DNA of 64,000 nucleotides from Azohydromonas caseinilytica (GCF_012927045.1 NZ_JABBFW010000014.1:84430-148429); one strand, 5' to 3'; positions 17,027-26,527 are shown, counted from the stretch's first letter. Made by a program: numbers and translations. Notes: generated by a model not told the origin, from the letters alone.

Positions 17027-17304
17027 GGCCGTCACCGGTGTCCAAAAGAGCCCTTCGACGTGGCTCCTATATGCCGAAAAAGGCCGGCTCCTATATGCCG
17101 GAAAGTGACATGCGGCATTTCCCGGCGCCGCGGCTCGCGCAGGGACCGCCACACGATGACCTTCACTGTGCCGGTCTCGCCGTCCAGCGTCAAAGGGCCG
17201 ACGCCTTTGGTGAGGCTGGTCGCGCACCCGCGCGGCGTGCCGCGCGGGCCAGGGCCACGCAGTAGCCCTCAATACGCGCCTCGTGTGCATCCGAGCTGCA
17301 GCTA

Positions 17305-17525
17305 TATGCCTACTATGACACCCTGGCTGCTCGCCACACCGTCTACACCGCTGCGGTTGAACGCAACTCATCGCACTGGTCGAGGACCACTCGCAACTGA
17401 ACGCTCATTGGCGCCGTGCCTTTCCAGCTCAACCCCGAACGCGAGGCCATCGTTGAGACGCACTCGCTTACCCCGAATAGCCTGTCTCTGGCTGCATACT
17501 CCAGGCGACAGGTACGTTGACGCTC
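17305..17525 (+). pseudogene. Possible IS3-type transposase remnant (C-terminal end)
   Basis: In two adjoining frames the plus strand reads LYAYYDTLAARHTVYTAAVE, then HWSRTTRN, and, after a stop, GAVPFQLNPEREAIVETH. The pattern RNxxxWSxxTRN followed by LNPERxxxV recalls the C-terminal end of some IS3-type transposases. No start, ends or catalytic triad are present. I give it low weight; it could also be a chance match. Confidence 0.3.
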
Positions 17526-17586
17526 GCCGTACGTCAGGCGGTAACTACCTTAACGGGCGCTGGGTTCACTTGAACAACTTTTGCAT

Positions 17587-18303
17587 TCATCTCGCACGCA
17601 ATTTATCTTTCTGATAGGTGTATATGGGGAGAATGGAGTCATAAAGCTGAAAAAGCTTTTCCTCAATATTGCCTAAATATATGCCAAGTTCTTCCCTTTT
17701 TGTTTCTAAGTAAGATTTTTTTATAATTCTCAATTCCTCCGGCTTTATGAATGAACCTTTGCCAACTTCTTTCGATAGGCGATCTGCACTGATGATCAAA
17801 TTTAGTTTATCAAGCTGGTCTTCAGAGTGGCGACCATGGTGTATCACGGTATTCCTGATTAATCTATATCCATTGCAGGCCTTGTTGATATTCTTGAGCT
17901 TTTCGTCCAATTTAAACTTTTTTACATGCTCATTCGTAACCATAATGTTGTGGCTTATGGATTCGTTGCTAATACCTAGATCGAGTATTCTATTGACAAA
18001 AATCAGAGTCCTGTCATAAATTGACTGGACTCTTATAATGCAATTTTCAACAAGCATTTCTATGTATGCCTCATCTGATTGACCTGTCTCGCTAAATAAT
18101 TCTACGTGGCTCACGTCTAGGAGCGACAGAGAAAGCTTTGTTTTCTCTGTCGACGATATAATAGTTGTCAGCGCCTTTGCGCAAGAAATTATGTAAAGAT
18201 CTAGGTCGCTTTTTAGTTTTGGATGGACACCTCCATTGCTAGTTTCTGCCGACAATAGTGGACTTTCTTTGTCCAGAAGAATTTCAGTTTCAATTTTGTG
18301 CAT
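17587..18303 (-). CDS. HEPN-domain protein (possible RNase, Cthe_2314-like)
   Basis: A 238-residue, mostly helical protein with the motif RNTVIH (Arg150, His155), which fits the Rx4-6H active site of HEPN RNases; the context YRLIRNTVIHHGRHS is typical. HEPN proteins serve as toxins and abortive-infection effectors, cutting RNA (known for the superfamily). The codons are strikingly AT-rich against the GC-rich surroundings, a sign of transfer. The start chosen is the ATG at 18303 after CGAGAA; the frame reaches 18396. There is no small partner gene (MNT-type antitoxin) on either side: an IS5-family element and IS/dnaE2 debris flank it. Whether it is a toxin, a lone defence gene or something else is open. 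Confidence 0.6.
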   Translation of the reverse strand: MHKIETEILLDKESPLLSAETSNGGVHPKLKSDLDLYIISCAKALTTIISSTEKTKLSLSLLDVSHVELFSETGQSDEAYIEMLVENCIIRVQSIYDRTLIFVNRILDLGISNESISHNIMVTNEHVKKFKLDEKLKNINKACNGYRLIRNTVIHHGRHSEDQLDKLNLIISADRLSKEVGKGSFIKPEELRIIKKSYLETKREELGIYLGNIEEKLFQLYDSILPIYTYQKDKLRAR

Positions 18304-18525
18304 GTATTTCTCGGTAAATATTGCGTCAATTCGACTTGGAAGCCTTGGGAACGTTCCCTCACTTCCGCCAACCGGCCAAGCCAGCTTGCCTCGCACGAGA
18401 ACGTCGACTGTCCTCGTGATGAAAGAAGCCCACCCACATCAAGCGCCAATGAAGCGCTGCAGCTGGCGGCGCCATTGGCCGAGCCAATCTGTCAGCAGCA
18501 AGGCGGTATCGTCGAACCTGCCTTA

Positions 18526-19415
18526 GAGCCTATCCCATTAGGGAATTGGACCGCCAAACAACAAGGCCGCAGGCCAGATGCAGCATAGCCAGATAAGTGT
18601 CAGCCCGCTTTTCCCAACGTACCAATAGCCGGCGGAATCGATTGAGCCAACTGTGCGTTCTCTCGACTACCCAGCGGCGCGCCTTGAAACCAGCTTGTTT
18701 CTTCATGGCCTTGGCTTCCTCACCACGAGTGCGAATATGTGCAGTAAATCCAAACTCAAGCACAATGTCACGCACCTCGTCGTAGTCAAATCCCTTGTCC
18801 AGGCATAGCCTCTGGGGTTCATCGTAAATAGGTATGGGTCGTGGAATCACGATCGCCGACAACGTCGCCCTGGTCAGCTTCATGTCGTGACGATTCGCTC
18901 CCGCTACTTCCATCGCGATGGGCATGCCTGCTGCGTCCGTGAGCGTGCTGCGCTTGGTGCCTTCTTTGCCTCTGTCCGTAGGGTTGGGGCCGGTTTTTTT
19001 CCCCGCCCAAGGGCGCCTTGGTCATTGCGCCGTCCATGGCCAGCCAGTCCCAGTCAATGCCTTTGAGGACCTGATAATCCAACAAGCTCTGTCGCCAGAA
19101 TTCCCGGAAAACGCCAGCTTCAGTCCATTCCAGAAAACGTCGATGGGCCGAGCTTGAAGAGCAGATTCCCGTGGCGCTCAAAGCATTCCACTGCATACCC
19201 GTGCGCAGTACCAACAAAATGGCATTCATTGCAGCCCGGTCCGGAACACGTGAGCGGTGACAGCCAAGAGGATGAGATGGTCGCTGTGGCAACAGAGGTT
19301 CAATCTTTTCCCACAGCTCGTCACTGATACGCCAGCCGTCGTCCTTCGTCACGAGTCCCATACTGACCTCCGACGCCAAACCTACGGCTTAGACTCATCC
19401 AAATGGGATAGGTTC
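18526..19415 (-). mobile_element. IS5-family insertion sequence, 890 bp
   Basis: The ends are GAGCCTATCCCATTAGG at the left (18526) and GAACCTATCCCATTTGG read inward from the right (19415). TTA is directly repeated just outside (18523-18525 and 19416-19418), which fits the 3-bp TNA duplication made by the IS1031/IS427 group. It holds one transposase gene in two frames. Confidence 0.88.
18530..19361 (-). CDS. IS5-family transposase in two overlapping frames (orfA/orfB)
   Basis: The first frame runs from the ATG at 19361 (MGLVTKDDGWRISDELWEKI) to WDWLAMDGAMTKAPLGGEK. The homologous reading then continues in the +1 frame from TGPNPTDRGKEGTKRS through AAGMPIAMEVAGANRHD to KARRWVVERTHSWLNRFRR near 18600. 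The switch occurs at a run of seven A (minus strand GGGGAAAAAAACCGG, about 18994-19008). In this IS group such A-runs serve for programmed frameshifting, so the gene may be functional; one extra A by mutation is the alternative. DDE residues lie in LAMDGA, CLDKGFDYD and VVERTHSW. Confidence 0.85.
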
Positions 19416-19603
19416 TTAGCAAGCAATGCAGCCGTCAACGAGGGCAATTCGGTCTGAGCTGCTTGTCCCCGTTTTCTGTGGGCAAGTCTGGTAGTAAGCC
19501 ACCGCAGCAGCTCGCAAGCCGTTGATACATAACAATTTTCCAGGGCTGCTCAAAAAACAAGCAACGTGCCGCTGCACGGGAAAACCAAAAGCCGTTTCCA
19601 GCC

Positions 19604-19936
19604 CTATTGCGTTTCCTGCTGTGCTGCCGCGTGGATGACCCCCACCATGCACCCGTCCTCACCGAACAGGATCGCGACACGGCGCGCAGCAGGACTTGAA
19701 GGCGAGCCCGCAACCGCACCCCACTGCAGCAGTCGCTGGCCGTTCGGGTAGCCCGTTTCGGCGGTGTGTGGTCCGAGCAGCGCGGTGGCGTCTGCGACCG
19801 TGGTGACGCCCGGCGTGAGGCGGTCCACCGGCGCGGCGCCATCGACGAGCCTGCCCGTGCCGCAGGCGGCCATGAGCACGGTGGCGGCAAGGGCAGCTGC
19901 GGCACGAGCCCAGCGTCGAATGCTTGTCAACTCCAC
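19604..19936 (-). CDS. Small lipoprotein, BamE/SmpA-like fold possible
   Basis: A 110-residue protein with a lipoprotein signal: hydrophobic stretch AAAALAATVLMAAC with the lipobox LMAAC (Cys near residue 25). After the Cys follows VDRLTPGVTTVADATALLGP, a pattern resembling the BamE/SmpA domain (x-L-xxGxTxxxVxxLLGxP), and then QRLLQWGAVAG. GTG start after GGAGG at five bases. It would be anchored in a membrane facing the periplasm. It stands alone between an IS5-family element and element genes. Confidence 0.68.
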   Translation of the reverse strand: MELTSIRRWARAAAALAATVLMAACGTGRLVDGAAPVDRLTPGVTTVADATALLGPHTAETGYPNGQRLLQWGAVAGSPSSPAARRVAILFGEDGCMVGVIHAAAQQETQ

Positions 19937-20078
19937 GGCTCCCTCCTATGTCGTCATGTTCTTGTAATGCATTACTAGGCCGGCGGAGTTGGCCTTGAAG
20001 GCGAAGTTCACCCAGGCGATGGCTTGTATGAAACCGTGGCTTTTCTGGAACATGCGAGAGCAGTCCGGTGTGGCGGCG

Positions 20079-20816
20079 TCAGTGGTAGTTCTCGACGTAT
20101 TCAACAACCTCGTCCACGGCCTTGGCATGGGACTCACCATCGGCGGTGTGCCAGCCGAGCTCCTTGACCATGCACTTTAGTTTGTACACGTCGAGCATGT
20201 GCCAGGTTTCCACCAGCCGCTCAAACTCGGCGCCGCCGTTGGCCAGGTATTCGTGGACCTCCCGGCGCACCAGCAGCGCGTCCATGCGCAGCACGCGCAC
20301 GCAGTCTTCGAAGATGGCTTCGTCCACGCCGCGCAGCAGTGTGAGATCGAATTGGAACCGGCTGCCGTTGTAGAGCCCGAGCAAAAAACGCGCGACGCGG
20401 CCGCACTGGCCTGAGTTGCCCTTGGCGGTCTTGAACAGGCGTTGCAGCGCCTGGATGCCTACGTCCTCCAAGCCCTCGCGCCGGTCGGCCACCGAAGCGG
20501 TGGAATTTGCTTCGGCGAAGCGCTTGGCTTGTAGCGCATGTAGCTGCTCGGCGTCGGCCAGCGCCGCGGCTGGATCGCGCTTATCGTCTTCGAGGATGCG
20601 GGTGCGCAGCGCATAGGTGGTATCGGGGTCGTGAACCAGGGCTTGCGCCGCGCCGCGATAGTCGTGGGCGTCGAAATCGAATGCTGGTGCGATTGCGCGC
20701 ACCTTGCCGCTGGTGAAGTCCTTCAGCAGTTGCTCGAACTCGGCCACCTGCTCTGCGGGAATCTGCAGCGTCATCGTGACCGGCGGCTGAAGCCTGGAGT
20801 AGTCGTCGGATGCCAT
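20079..20816 (-). CDS. Element-associated hypothetical protein (DUF7673-like)
   Basis: A 245-residue soluble protein starting MASDDYSRLQPPVTMTLQIP (ATG at 20816, after GGGAG). The C-terminal half reads ALQRLFKTAKGNSGQCGRVA and RFLLGLYNGSRFQFDL and ends in a helical part (FERLVETWHMLDVYKLKCM). This resembles a protein of unknown function common on integrative conjugative elements of beta- and gammaproteobacteria; I recall it as DUF7673 but cannot check. The open frame extends to 20918 without support. Confidence 0.6.
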   Translation of the reverse strand: MASDDYSRLQPPVTMTLQIPAEQVAEFEQLLKDFTSGKVRAIAPAFDFDAHDYRGAAQALVHDPDTTYALRTRILEDDKRDPAAALADAEQLHALQAKRFAEANSTASVADRREGLEDVGIQALQRLFKTAKGNSGQCGRVARFLLGLYNGSRFQFDLTLLRGVDEAIFEDCVRVLRMDALLVRREVHEYLANGGAEFERLVETWHMLDVYKLKCMVKELGWHTADGESHAKAVDEVVEYVENYH

Positions 20817-21111
20817 GAAGAAACTCCCGGTAATGGCCGGTGGTGGCGGAGAGGCAGAGACGGATGCTAGACCAGTAACATCAGACCAGAACAGCGAATC
20901 GCGCCAGCATGGCCGCACTGCTTCCTGCGCAGACGGCGGGTGCTGTGTAAGGCTGGTGCGTTGGCTGGCACCGCCTTACCTGTCCCACCTACTTACCCCC
21001 AAAATCCTGTGCACAGGTCTGTTTGCAAGTGCCCGTGGCTCGCAACAAGTGGCTGAATCGGCAGGAGTTTTTATCGCTGCCCGAAATTAAGGCATTTCTC
21101 GACCAGCGCGT

Positions 21112-22272
21112 TCAGCCTTGCTCAGATCTGGGGGGCTGTTCCGCAGGTTCGGCAGTAACGGCCGGCGCTTCAATTGCAGCGGGTTCACTTATTACTTCCA
21201 AGTCGGCAGTTGGTTCTGGTAATTCAGCCGTTCCCGCTGCTGCAGCTGCAGTTTGGGCCTCTATGTCCGCAAAGAAGGCCATCACGCGGTCTCGGAGCGG
21301 AGCGTTCTGCTCGATGCGGGTGACGTAGTAAAGCAGCGCTTCGACGGCCACGCGTTGCTTAAGCGCGTCCCAGAGCCGCACGTGGCTCTGCATATCGGAC
21401 CGCGATAGCGGCTCCAGCCCCATAGATTTCAAAGCCGTCCTAGCGGTAGGCGTAAAGTCCAAGGCAACCACTAGGCCAAGCGCTCCCTCATTCGCCACCT
21501 GTGTGGCGAAATCTTCAAAATCCGGCACTTCATCTTCCTTGATGATGTACTGCTTGACCTCAGCGGAAATCACCAACTGTTGGCCGTTAAGTGCATCGAT
21601 GTCGCCGATGCGCCCCTCGCGCTTGCCTGCACTGCGTACCCGGGCAGTTTCAATCTGCAGGTGTGCGGCGTCGGCGCGGATATAGCCGAAAACTGTGCCT
21701 TGATATGCTGCGCCGCTTTTCTCACCACGGTGGCGGCTAGTAGATAAATCAAAATTTTGAAGAAATAATGAGAAACGCAGTGGTTCTCTGCGTAGCGCAG
21801 AAGTATCGCGAACGTGTGCGGGTAGTTGCTCTAAAACGAAAGCTTTGACGCGTTGTTCCAACGTATCTAGACTTTCATCAGTCATTGGCAGAAAACTTTC
21901 CAACCAATGCTGATAGTCACCCCAAGCTTGCGTAGCATGAGGCGCTGCCTTTGGGTAATCCAGCCGCTTATTGTCAATGCGAAGCCACCGAACGAAAGCC
22001 TCGTAGTACGGGCGAATACTTTGCGTTCGGTTCTCGCCTGGTATGGAAATGATGAGCGTATTAGCCCGACCCCCATCAGCGGTGACCGTCTGGCGCGGAT
22101 ATGCAGCGTAGAACTCGGCCATTGATGAAAAGCGGCCGTCGTGGCCGCGAACGCCACGAACGAGGTTCATCATCGCAATGAGAAGGCCTGGCAGGAAACG
22201 CCGTCGTCGCCGACTGTTGGTTTCTAGAAAGCTGTTTCTTACTTCTTCAAAAATCTCGTCGGCGGTGGACAC
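21112..22272 (-). CDS. Predicted type II restriction endonuclease
   Basis: A 386-residue protein directly behind a DNA methyltransferase gene (11-base gap, same strand). Residues about 220-242 read RIGDIDALNGQQLVISAEVK: Asp224 or Asp226, then Glu238-Val-Lys240, the D...ExK signature of PD-(D/E)XK restriction enzymes. The last 70 residues are an Ala/Pro/Glu-rich tail that looks disordered. The start is GTG at 22272 with a weak ribosome site. The specificity cannot be told from the sequence. The pairing with the methyltransferase is the main argument for the function. Confidence 0.72.
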   Translation of the reverse strand: MSTADEIFEEVRNSFLETNSRRRRRFLPGLLIAMMNLVRGVRGHDGRFSSMAEFYAAYPRQTVTADGGRANTLIISIPGENRTQSIRPYYEAFVRWLRIDNKRLDYPKAAPHATQAWGDYQHWLESFLPMTDESLDTLEQRVKAFVLEQLPAHVRDTSALRREPLRFSLFLQNFDLSTSRHRGEKSGAAYQGTVFGYIRADAAHLQIETARVRSAGKREGRIGDIDALNGQQLVISAEVKQYIIKEDEVPDFEDFATQVANEGALGLVVALDFTPTARTALKSMGLEPLSRSDMQSHVRLWDALKQRVAVEALLYYVTRIEQNAPLRDRVMAFFADIEAQTAAAAAGTAELPEPTADLEVISEPAAIEAPAVTAEPAEQPPRSEQG

Positions 22273-22283
22273 GTTGCTTTTTA

Positions 22284-23336
22284 TTAGGTGCTGATTTTGA
22301 TCTGCGACAGCCTGGGAATGGCTTGGTGGGCCATGGTTAAGTACTGTACGTCGCGCTCGGTTCCGATAGCGGAAAGGCCGAGGTTAGCAGCCGCTGCAAG
22401 CGTTGAGCCGCTGCCACAAAACGGGTCATAGACAACACCACGGGATAGCGGCAAAACGCCACGGACGATGTAGCGCATCAATTTCTGTGGCTTGAGCGAA
22501 GGATGCGGGGCTAAGTCACGCTCTGGGGAGCGTGCTGGTGCAGCCTCAAAAATGTCGCGGAAGGGCTCATCGTCAGAGATACGGCGAAAGCCACCCGTGC
22601 CCCATTTGCGCAGGTTCTGGGCTACGGTTTTTTCGGAAATGGGCTTGCGGAACAGTCCCCAAGGCTCCCAACTGGAGCGAGGCATGACCGAAACGTCGGA
22701 AAACTCGGTTTCAGCGCCTTTGGGGCGGTCACCACCGCGCAGTGTCTTGACGATACGGATCAGTTCGCCGCGCTTCTCCATGCCTGAGGTTTCACAGGCA
22801 TAGAACACTGTCGTTGAAAGCAGCGGGTTGGCAGCAATAACTAAGTGACCGCCAGGCACCAAAATGCGCTGAGTTTGGTACGCAAACGCCTTGAAAAAGG
22901 TGTTTAGCTTCTCGCGTTCCTTGGGCGTGAGGACAGTAAAGCGAGGCAGTGGGCTACGCTGGGAGCCGTCGAACGAGGGCGGGATACGCCAGAGGCCACC
23001 TTGACCCTGGCGCATCTTGTCGTGGTCTTTGTCCTCGTACTCGACCAGGGCATACGGAGGGTCGGTGACGATGGCGTGCACGGAGTTTTCGTCGCGCTGA
23101 GCCATCCACTGGAGCGCGTCAGCAAGCACTAGCTCGATCCCCGGGAGGGGATGCAAGTGCGGGAACTCTACGGGCTCGACTGCTGGAGCCGTGACGACTG
23201 GCTCAGCAGCGCCAGCGACCTGTCGGGGAGCTTTTAGGGTTTTGGGGGACTGCATTGTGGGCGGCATTATTACGTTTTGACCTTCAAGGAGAGCGCCGAT
23301 AAACACGCAGATCAGTGCGTCATCGGCGGATTGCAT
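22284..23336 (-). CDS. DNA methyltransferase of a type II restriction-modification system (beta-class layout)
   Basis: A 350-residue enzyme. The catalytic motif IV is TDPPYALVEY (DPPY at 92-95), and the SAM-binding motif I comes later, VVYDPFCGSGSTLAAAANLG, followed by IGTERD. Catalytic motif before SAM motif is the beta-class order; DPPY indicates methylation of the amino group of adenine or cytosine (N6A or N4C). Between them lies a long target-recognition part. ATG at 23336; ATGs at 23267 and 23255 are alternative starts, since the first 25 residues look unlike the family. Together with the downstream nuclease it forms an R-M pair, and expression of the methylase first is sensible. Confidence 0.88.
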   Translation of the reverse strand: MQSADDALICVFIGALLEGQNVIMPPTMQSPKTLKAPRQVAGAAEPVVTAPAVEPVEFPHLHPLPGIELVLADALQWMAQRDENSVHAIVTDPPYALVEYEDKDHDKMRQGQGGLWRIPPSFDGSQRSPLPRFTVLTPKEREKLNTFFKAFAYQTQRILVPGGHLVIAANPLLSTTVFYACETSGMEKRGELIRIVKTLRGGDRPKGAETEFSDVSVMPRSSWEPWGLFRKPISEKTVAQNLRKWGTGGFRRISDDEPFRDIFEAAPARSPERDLAPHPSLKPQKLMRYIVRGVLPLSRGVVYDPFCGSGSTLAAAANLGLSAIGTERDVQYLTMAHQAIPRLSQIKIST

Positions 23337-23431
23337 CGAGTGGTGTTCCTTCGGAGTTCCGTGGCACCAGTAGGGCGCAGTGCGGGCCTGCCAAGCGTGC
23401 TAGACCAGCGATGCCGGCCCATGTGGGCCTG

Positions 23432-24106
23432 TTAGGCAAGTACGGCCACGTTGATGCTGTGCGGACGGCGGGCGCTGGGCGAGGCCTGCACGCTGGCTAG
23501 ATCACTCCCGCTGCGAGCATCGAGGGCGTTGTCTGTATTGCGCAGGCTCTCGGCCATGGCCAAGAACGCTGCACGCTTGTCGCGGCGCACGCGGAAGTCG
23601 CTATCGACCACTTCGTTGACGCGTGCCCATTGATTTCACGCAAAGCTGCGACCCAGCCCGACCGTCGTGTTGCTGGACGGGAACGAGTCGGCGTTGCGCA
23701 CCAAGTCGTCCCACGTTGCGCCGAACTCGACTTCATCAAAGCGCGAGTGCTTGCCCGTGAGCGCCCTGCGCTCCAGCTGCAGCGCCTGCTCAAGCAGCTC
23801 GGGATGCTTGCCGGCCAACCACCAAAGCTCCCAGACCTTGGACGCCGGGCACATCAAGCAGGCCGACTTGATCGGCACCATCGCCGGCCCCAGCACCTGC
23901 ACGATCGCGCGCACGCAATCCTGGCGGTGCCAGCCAATCAACTGCAGCAGGTGCAGGTAGTCGAAATTGCGGTCGCTGGCCGGCGCCTTGTGCGAGCGGC
24001 GCAAATCTGCGCGGCCGCAGTCGTAGCCGATGAGCTTTACGATGCGCAGGCTCTGGTGTGGCGCGGCGATCTGGATGAGGCTCTCACCTTGATTGACGTG
24101 CGGCAC
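23432..24106 (-). pseudogene. Broken PAPS-reductase-like (PP-loop) gene of integrative elements
   Basis: The minus strand encodes HVNQGESLIQIAAPHQSLRI, then LIGYDCGRADLRRSH, then FDYLHLLQLIGWHRQDCV, then MVPIKSACLMCPASKVWELW, ending with TTVGLGRSFA. There a TGA stands at 23636-23638 where a Trp codon is expected; in the same frame the protein continues as NQWARVNEVVDSDFRV for 67 more codons to a TAA at 23432. The N-terminal ATP-binding loop (SGGxDS) is missing upstream of 24106. So the gene is both truncated and interrupted by a nonsense change. Intact relatives on mobile elements are of unknown role; some PAPS-reductase-like genes take part in DNA phosphorothioation, but no dnd gene is here. 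Confidence 0.6.
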
Positions 24107-24906
24107 TCTGGGCCAGCGCCTGCAGCCACAGCGGGTGCGGCGGCCTCCTGTCGGGGCGCGGCTCACGCCCATCAGCAACTGGTCCTGCGGCGCCGTCTTC
24201 CACTCGGAGCCGCAGAGCTTGACGCCGGCCGAAGTGCTAGAGGAGCTGGCGCGGACGTGGCCTGCCATGGCGGCGCCGCCGCCGCCGTTGGTGCTGAGCG
24301 TGTTCAAAGCCGTGGTGGCGGACAAGCTCGAGCGGGCGAGCAATCGCGCCGTGAAGCTGTCCATGGAACTGCACGCCAACAGCGCGCCTTACTACGTCCC
24401 GGCCGGCCTGCCTTGCTGCGACATAGGCGAACAATTCACGACAACGGGAGGGGGCGCCGGCAAGGCTGCAGGGGTAGCAGATGGTGCGCCGGCAACGGCT
24501 GGAATGAGCGCCGCCACGACGAGGCCGGCCGCTTCGATAAGCGCGGCAATGACCGGGGAATGCAGGAACGAGTGCATAAAGTTTCTTTAAGAAATCCGCC
24601 CCCGGTTCCTGTCGCCATTATATCTGTGGCTTCGGGGTGTCGAACGGGTCGATGTCGCTGAACGTGCGGGAGGGGCGGAGGCTATGCTGACGATGCCCTC
24701 TGGCGCCACGGTGGCGGCCAGAGACGGAGTGAGGTCTCAAGCGATTCATCGAGACTTCGACGCGCTGTTCGAGCGCGTTGCTGCCCGTCTTTAAGCGTGC
24801 GGTGACATCGATCTCGTTGGACAGCGCCGGCAGGCGGTGAGCTATGCGGCCGGCTGCATCTCCGGGCGGCCCAGCTCCCCGTCTTGCAGCAGGGGCCGGC
24901 GCGGCT
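24107..24906. other. Region without a supported intact gene
   Basis: About 800 bases. A plus-strand frame ending at 24590 contains a protein-like stretch (AEVLEELARTWPAMAAPPPP, then VFKAVVADKLERASNRAVKL) but no convincing start. A minus-strand frame 24392-24577 (61 codons, MHSFLHSPVIAALIEAAGLV) looks like a short membrane peptide without a ribosome site. Bases 24600-24900 show no gene. This is most likely deletion debris of element genes. Confidence 0.4.
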
Positions 24907-26527
24907 TCAGCCCTTGGCCCGCAGCACGGGCGGCAGCCACCGCTTGCCCTGCAGCCGCTGCTGGGCCAGCGCGACGGCGTCGCCCTTCTTCAGCCCTTCC
25001 AGACCCGACGCCGCCTCAGCGCCTGCGCCCTCGCGCACCGCTTCGATGACCTTGGCCTTGGGGACCGAGTTCAAGTAGTTCTCGCCGGTGGCCATCCACC
25101 AATGCGACATGTCGAGGTCCACGGCGGCGGCGATGGCGTCCGCGATGGGCTGCGGCGCCTCGCGGCTTTGCACCGCGTTGAGCGTGCACGCGGTGCACAC
25201 GGCCAGCAGGTCCAGCACCTGCGAATCGTTGGCCTTCAGCAGCCAAGCCAGCAGGTCTTGCGCCTGGCGGGGCAGGCGCTCGCTCCAACGCTGGCGGTGA
25301 GCGTCCAGTTCCTGCTGTGCGCGGCACTCGGCCAGATCGGGACCTTCCTTGCGCATATCCGTCACGTCGGCACGAATTTCGACCGGATCGTCTTCCCGGC
25401 CGTACAGGGATGCAAGGCCGGTTCGCAATGCAAGCTGCCATGCCAGCACGCGCAGCGCCACGCTCGGGTTACCTGCTAGCATGGCGCGAAGCGCCGCTGT
25501 CCGGTGCGCCGACAACTGGCGCAGCAGCTTTTCCGAAAATTCGGCCTTGGGCGGCTTGGGTGAGGTGGCGCTGCCCGTGCTGGCGCTGCCAGATGCCACT
25601 GCCCCACCTTGCGCAGCCTGTGCCTTGCGGTCCTCGACGCGCACCAACCCCCGCAGCACGGCCAGTTCGCCGCGCTGATCGACATACACCACCGCACCGG
25701 CCAGCGGCAGATCGCGCGGGTCGATCTGCTGCAGGGTCTGCTCAATCGCCTCGCGCTCGGCCTCGGCCCGCTGCTGCTGCGCTTCCAGCGCGTCGATGGC
25801 CGCGCTGTCGGCTCCGAGGTCCAAGTTCTCGATCTGGTCGCCCAGCTCGGACACCAGCGCCTCGATGGCGTCGAGCCGCTGCTGCTGTTCCTCGCTCGGG
25901 CCCACGTCGAGCGTGCGGCAGTGGTCGAACGCCTGCCGGTCGGTGTAGCTGAAGCTGGTACGGACTTCGACCCACTGCCAGCAGCCTTCGGAGCGCACGG
26001 CTTCGGCTTCGCGCTCCAGGCGTTCCAGCGCCAGCCGCTCCAGCAGCGCCAACTCCGTCATATAGCCGGGCGAGTTTTCATCGTCGGAAAATAGATCGCG
26101 GCGAATATTCCCGCCTGCTGCCTCATAGGCGGCAAAGCCCACGAACTGCGCCAGCGGGTTATTCAGCGGCACATCGCGCTCGGTCAGTTTGCGGCGCAGG
26201 TTGTGCGCCGACCGCTCCCAGGACGAGGAGCCTTCCCAAACCTGTTCCTGCAAAGAATGATCGTCAGTAAGGGTCAAAGCCATCAACTGTTCCAGCTCAA
26301 TCTTGTCGTCCCGGTACAGTGCCATGAGCTTCGGGCTGATCTTGGCAAGTTTCAGCCGGCGCTCCACTGTAAGCGGGCTGATGCCCCAGGCGTCGGCAAT
26401 TTGCCCAACCGTCTTGCCCAATTCAATTAAGGTAGCGAAAGCGTCAAACTGGTCTGCGCCGTGGAGAGGTTCACGCCCGCAGTTTTCGGCCAGGGATACC
26501 GACACCGCATCCTCTTGCGACACCTCC

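Larger units (their letters stand above)
14485..17110 (+). mobile_element. IS21-family insertion sequence, 2626 bp, with 6-bp target duplication
   Basis: The ends are TGTCACTTTCCGCCGTATAGG at the left (14485) and its near-inverse at the right (ending 17110). The 6-bp sequence TGCGGC is directly repeated just outside both ends (14479-14484 and 17111-17116). Inside the left end the unit TTTCCGCCGTATAGGCGCCAC recurs four times with changes (14491 to about 14587), and inside the right end two inverted copies lie at 17059-17106; multiple transposase-binding repeats are typical of IS21. The element carries istA and istB, both intact, so it may still move. Confidence 0.95.
14350..17270 (-). pseudogene. 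Decayed 3' end of dnaE2 (imuC, error-prone DNA polymerase), split by the IS21-family element
   Basis: Joining 17117-17270 to 14350-14484 across the insertion gives, on the minus strand, pieces typical of the C-terminus of DnaE2: LTLDGETGTVKVIVW, then SGLLAVYSVW, then VRYLIARRL, and the last residues ETESRDFK followed by TAA at 14350. The frame carries at least three in-frame stops (after VYSVW, after REG, after ARRL) and a frameshift before the end, so the copy was dead apart from the insertion. Nothing of the catalytic PHP or polymerase domains is present. In intact form DnaE2 acts with ImuA and ImuB in damage-induced mutagenesis; neither is seen here. Confidence 0.7.

Noticed and set aside
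24210..24590. Plus-strand frame with protein-like segment LEELARTWPAMAAPPPP
   Set aside because: No credible start or family; left as debris although the central part looks coding.
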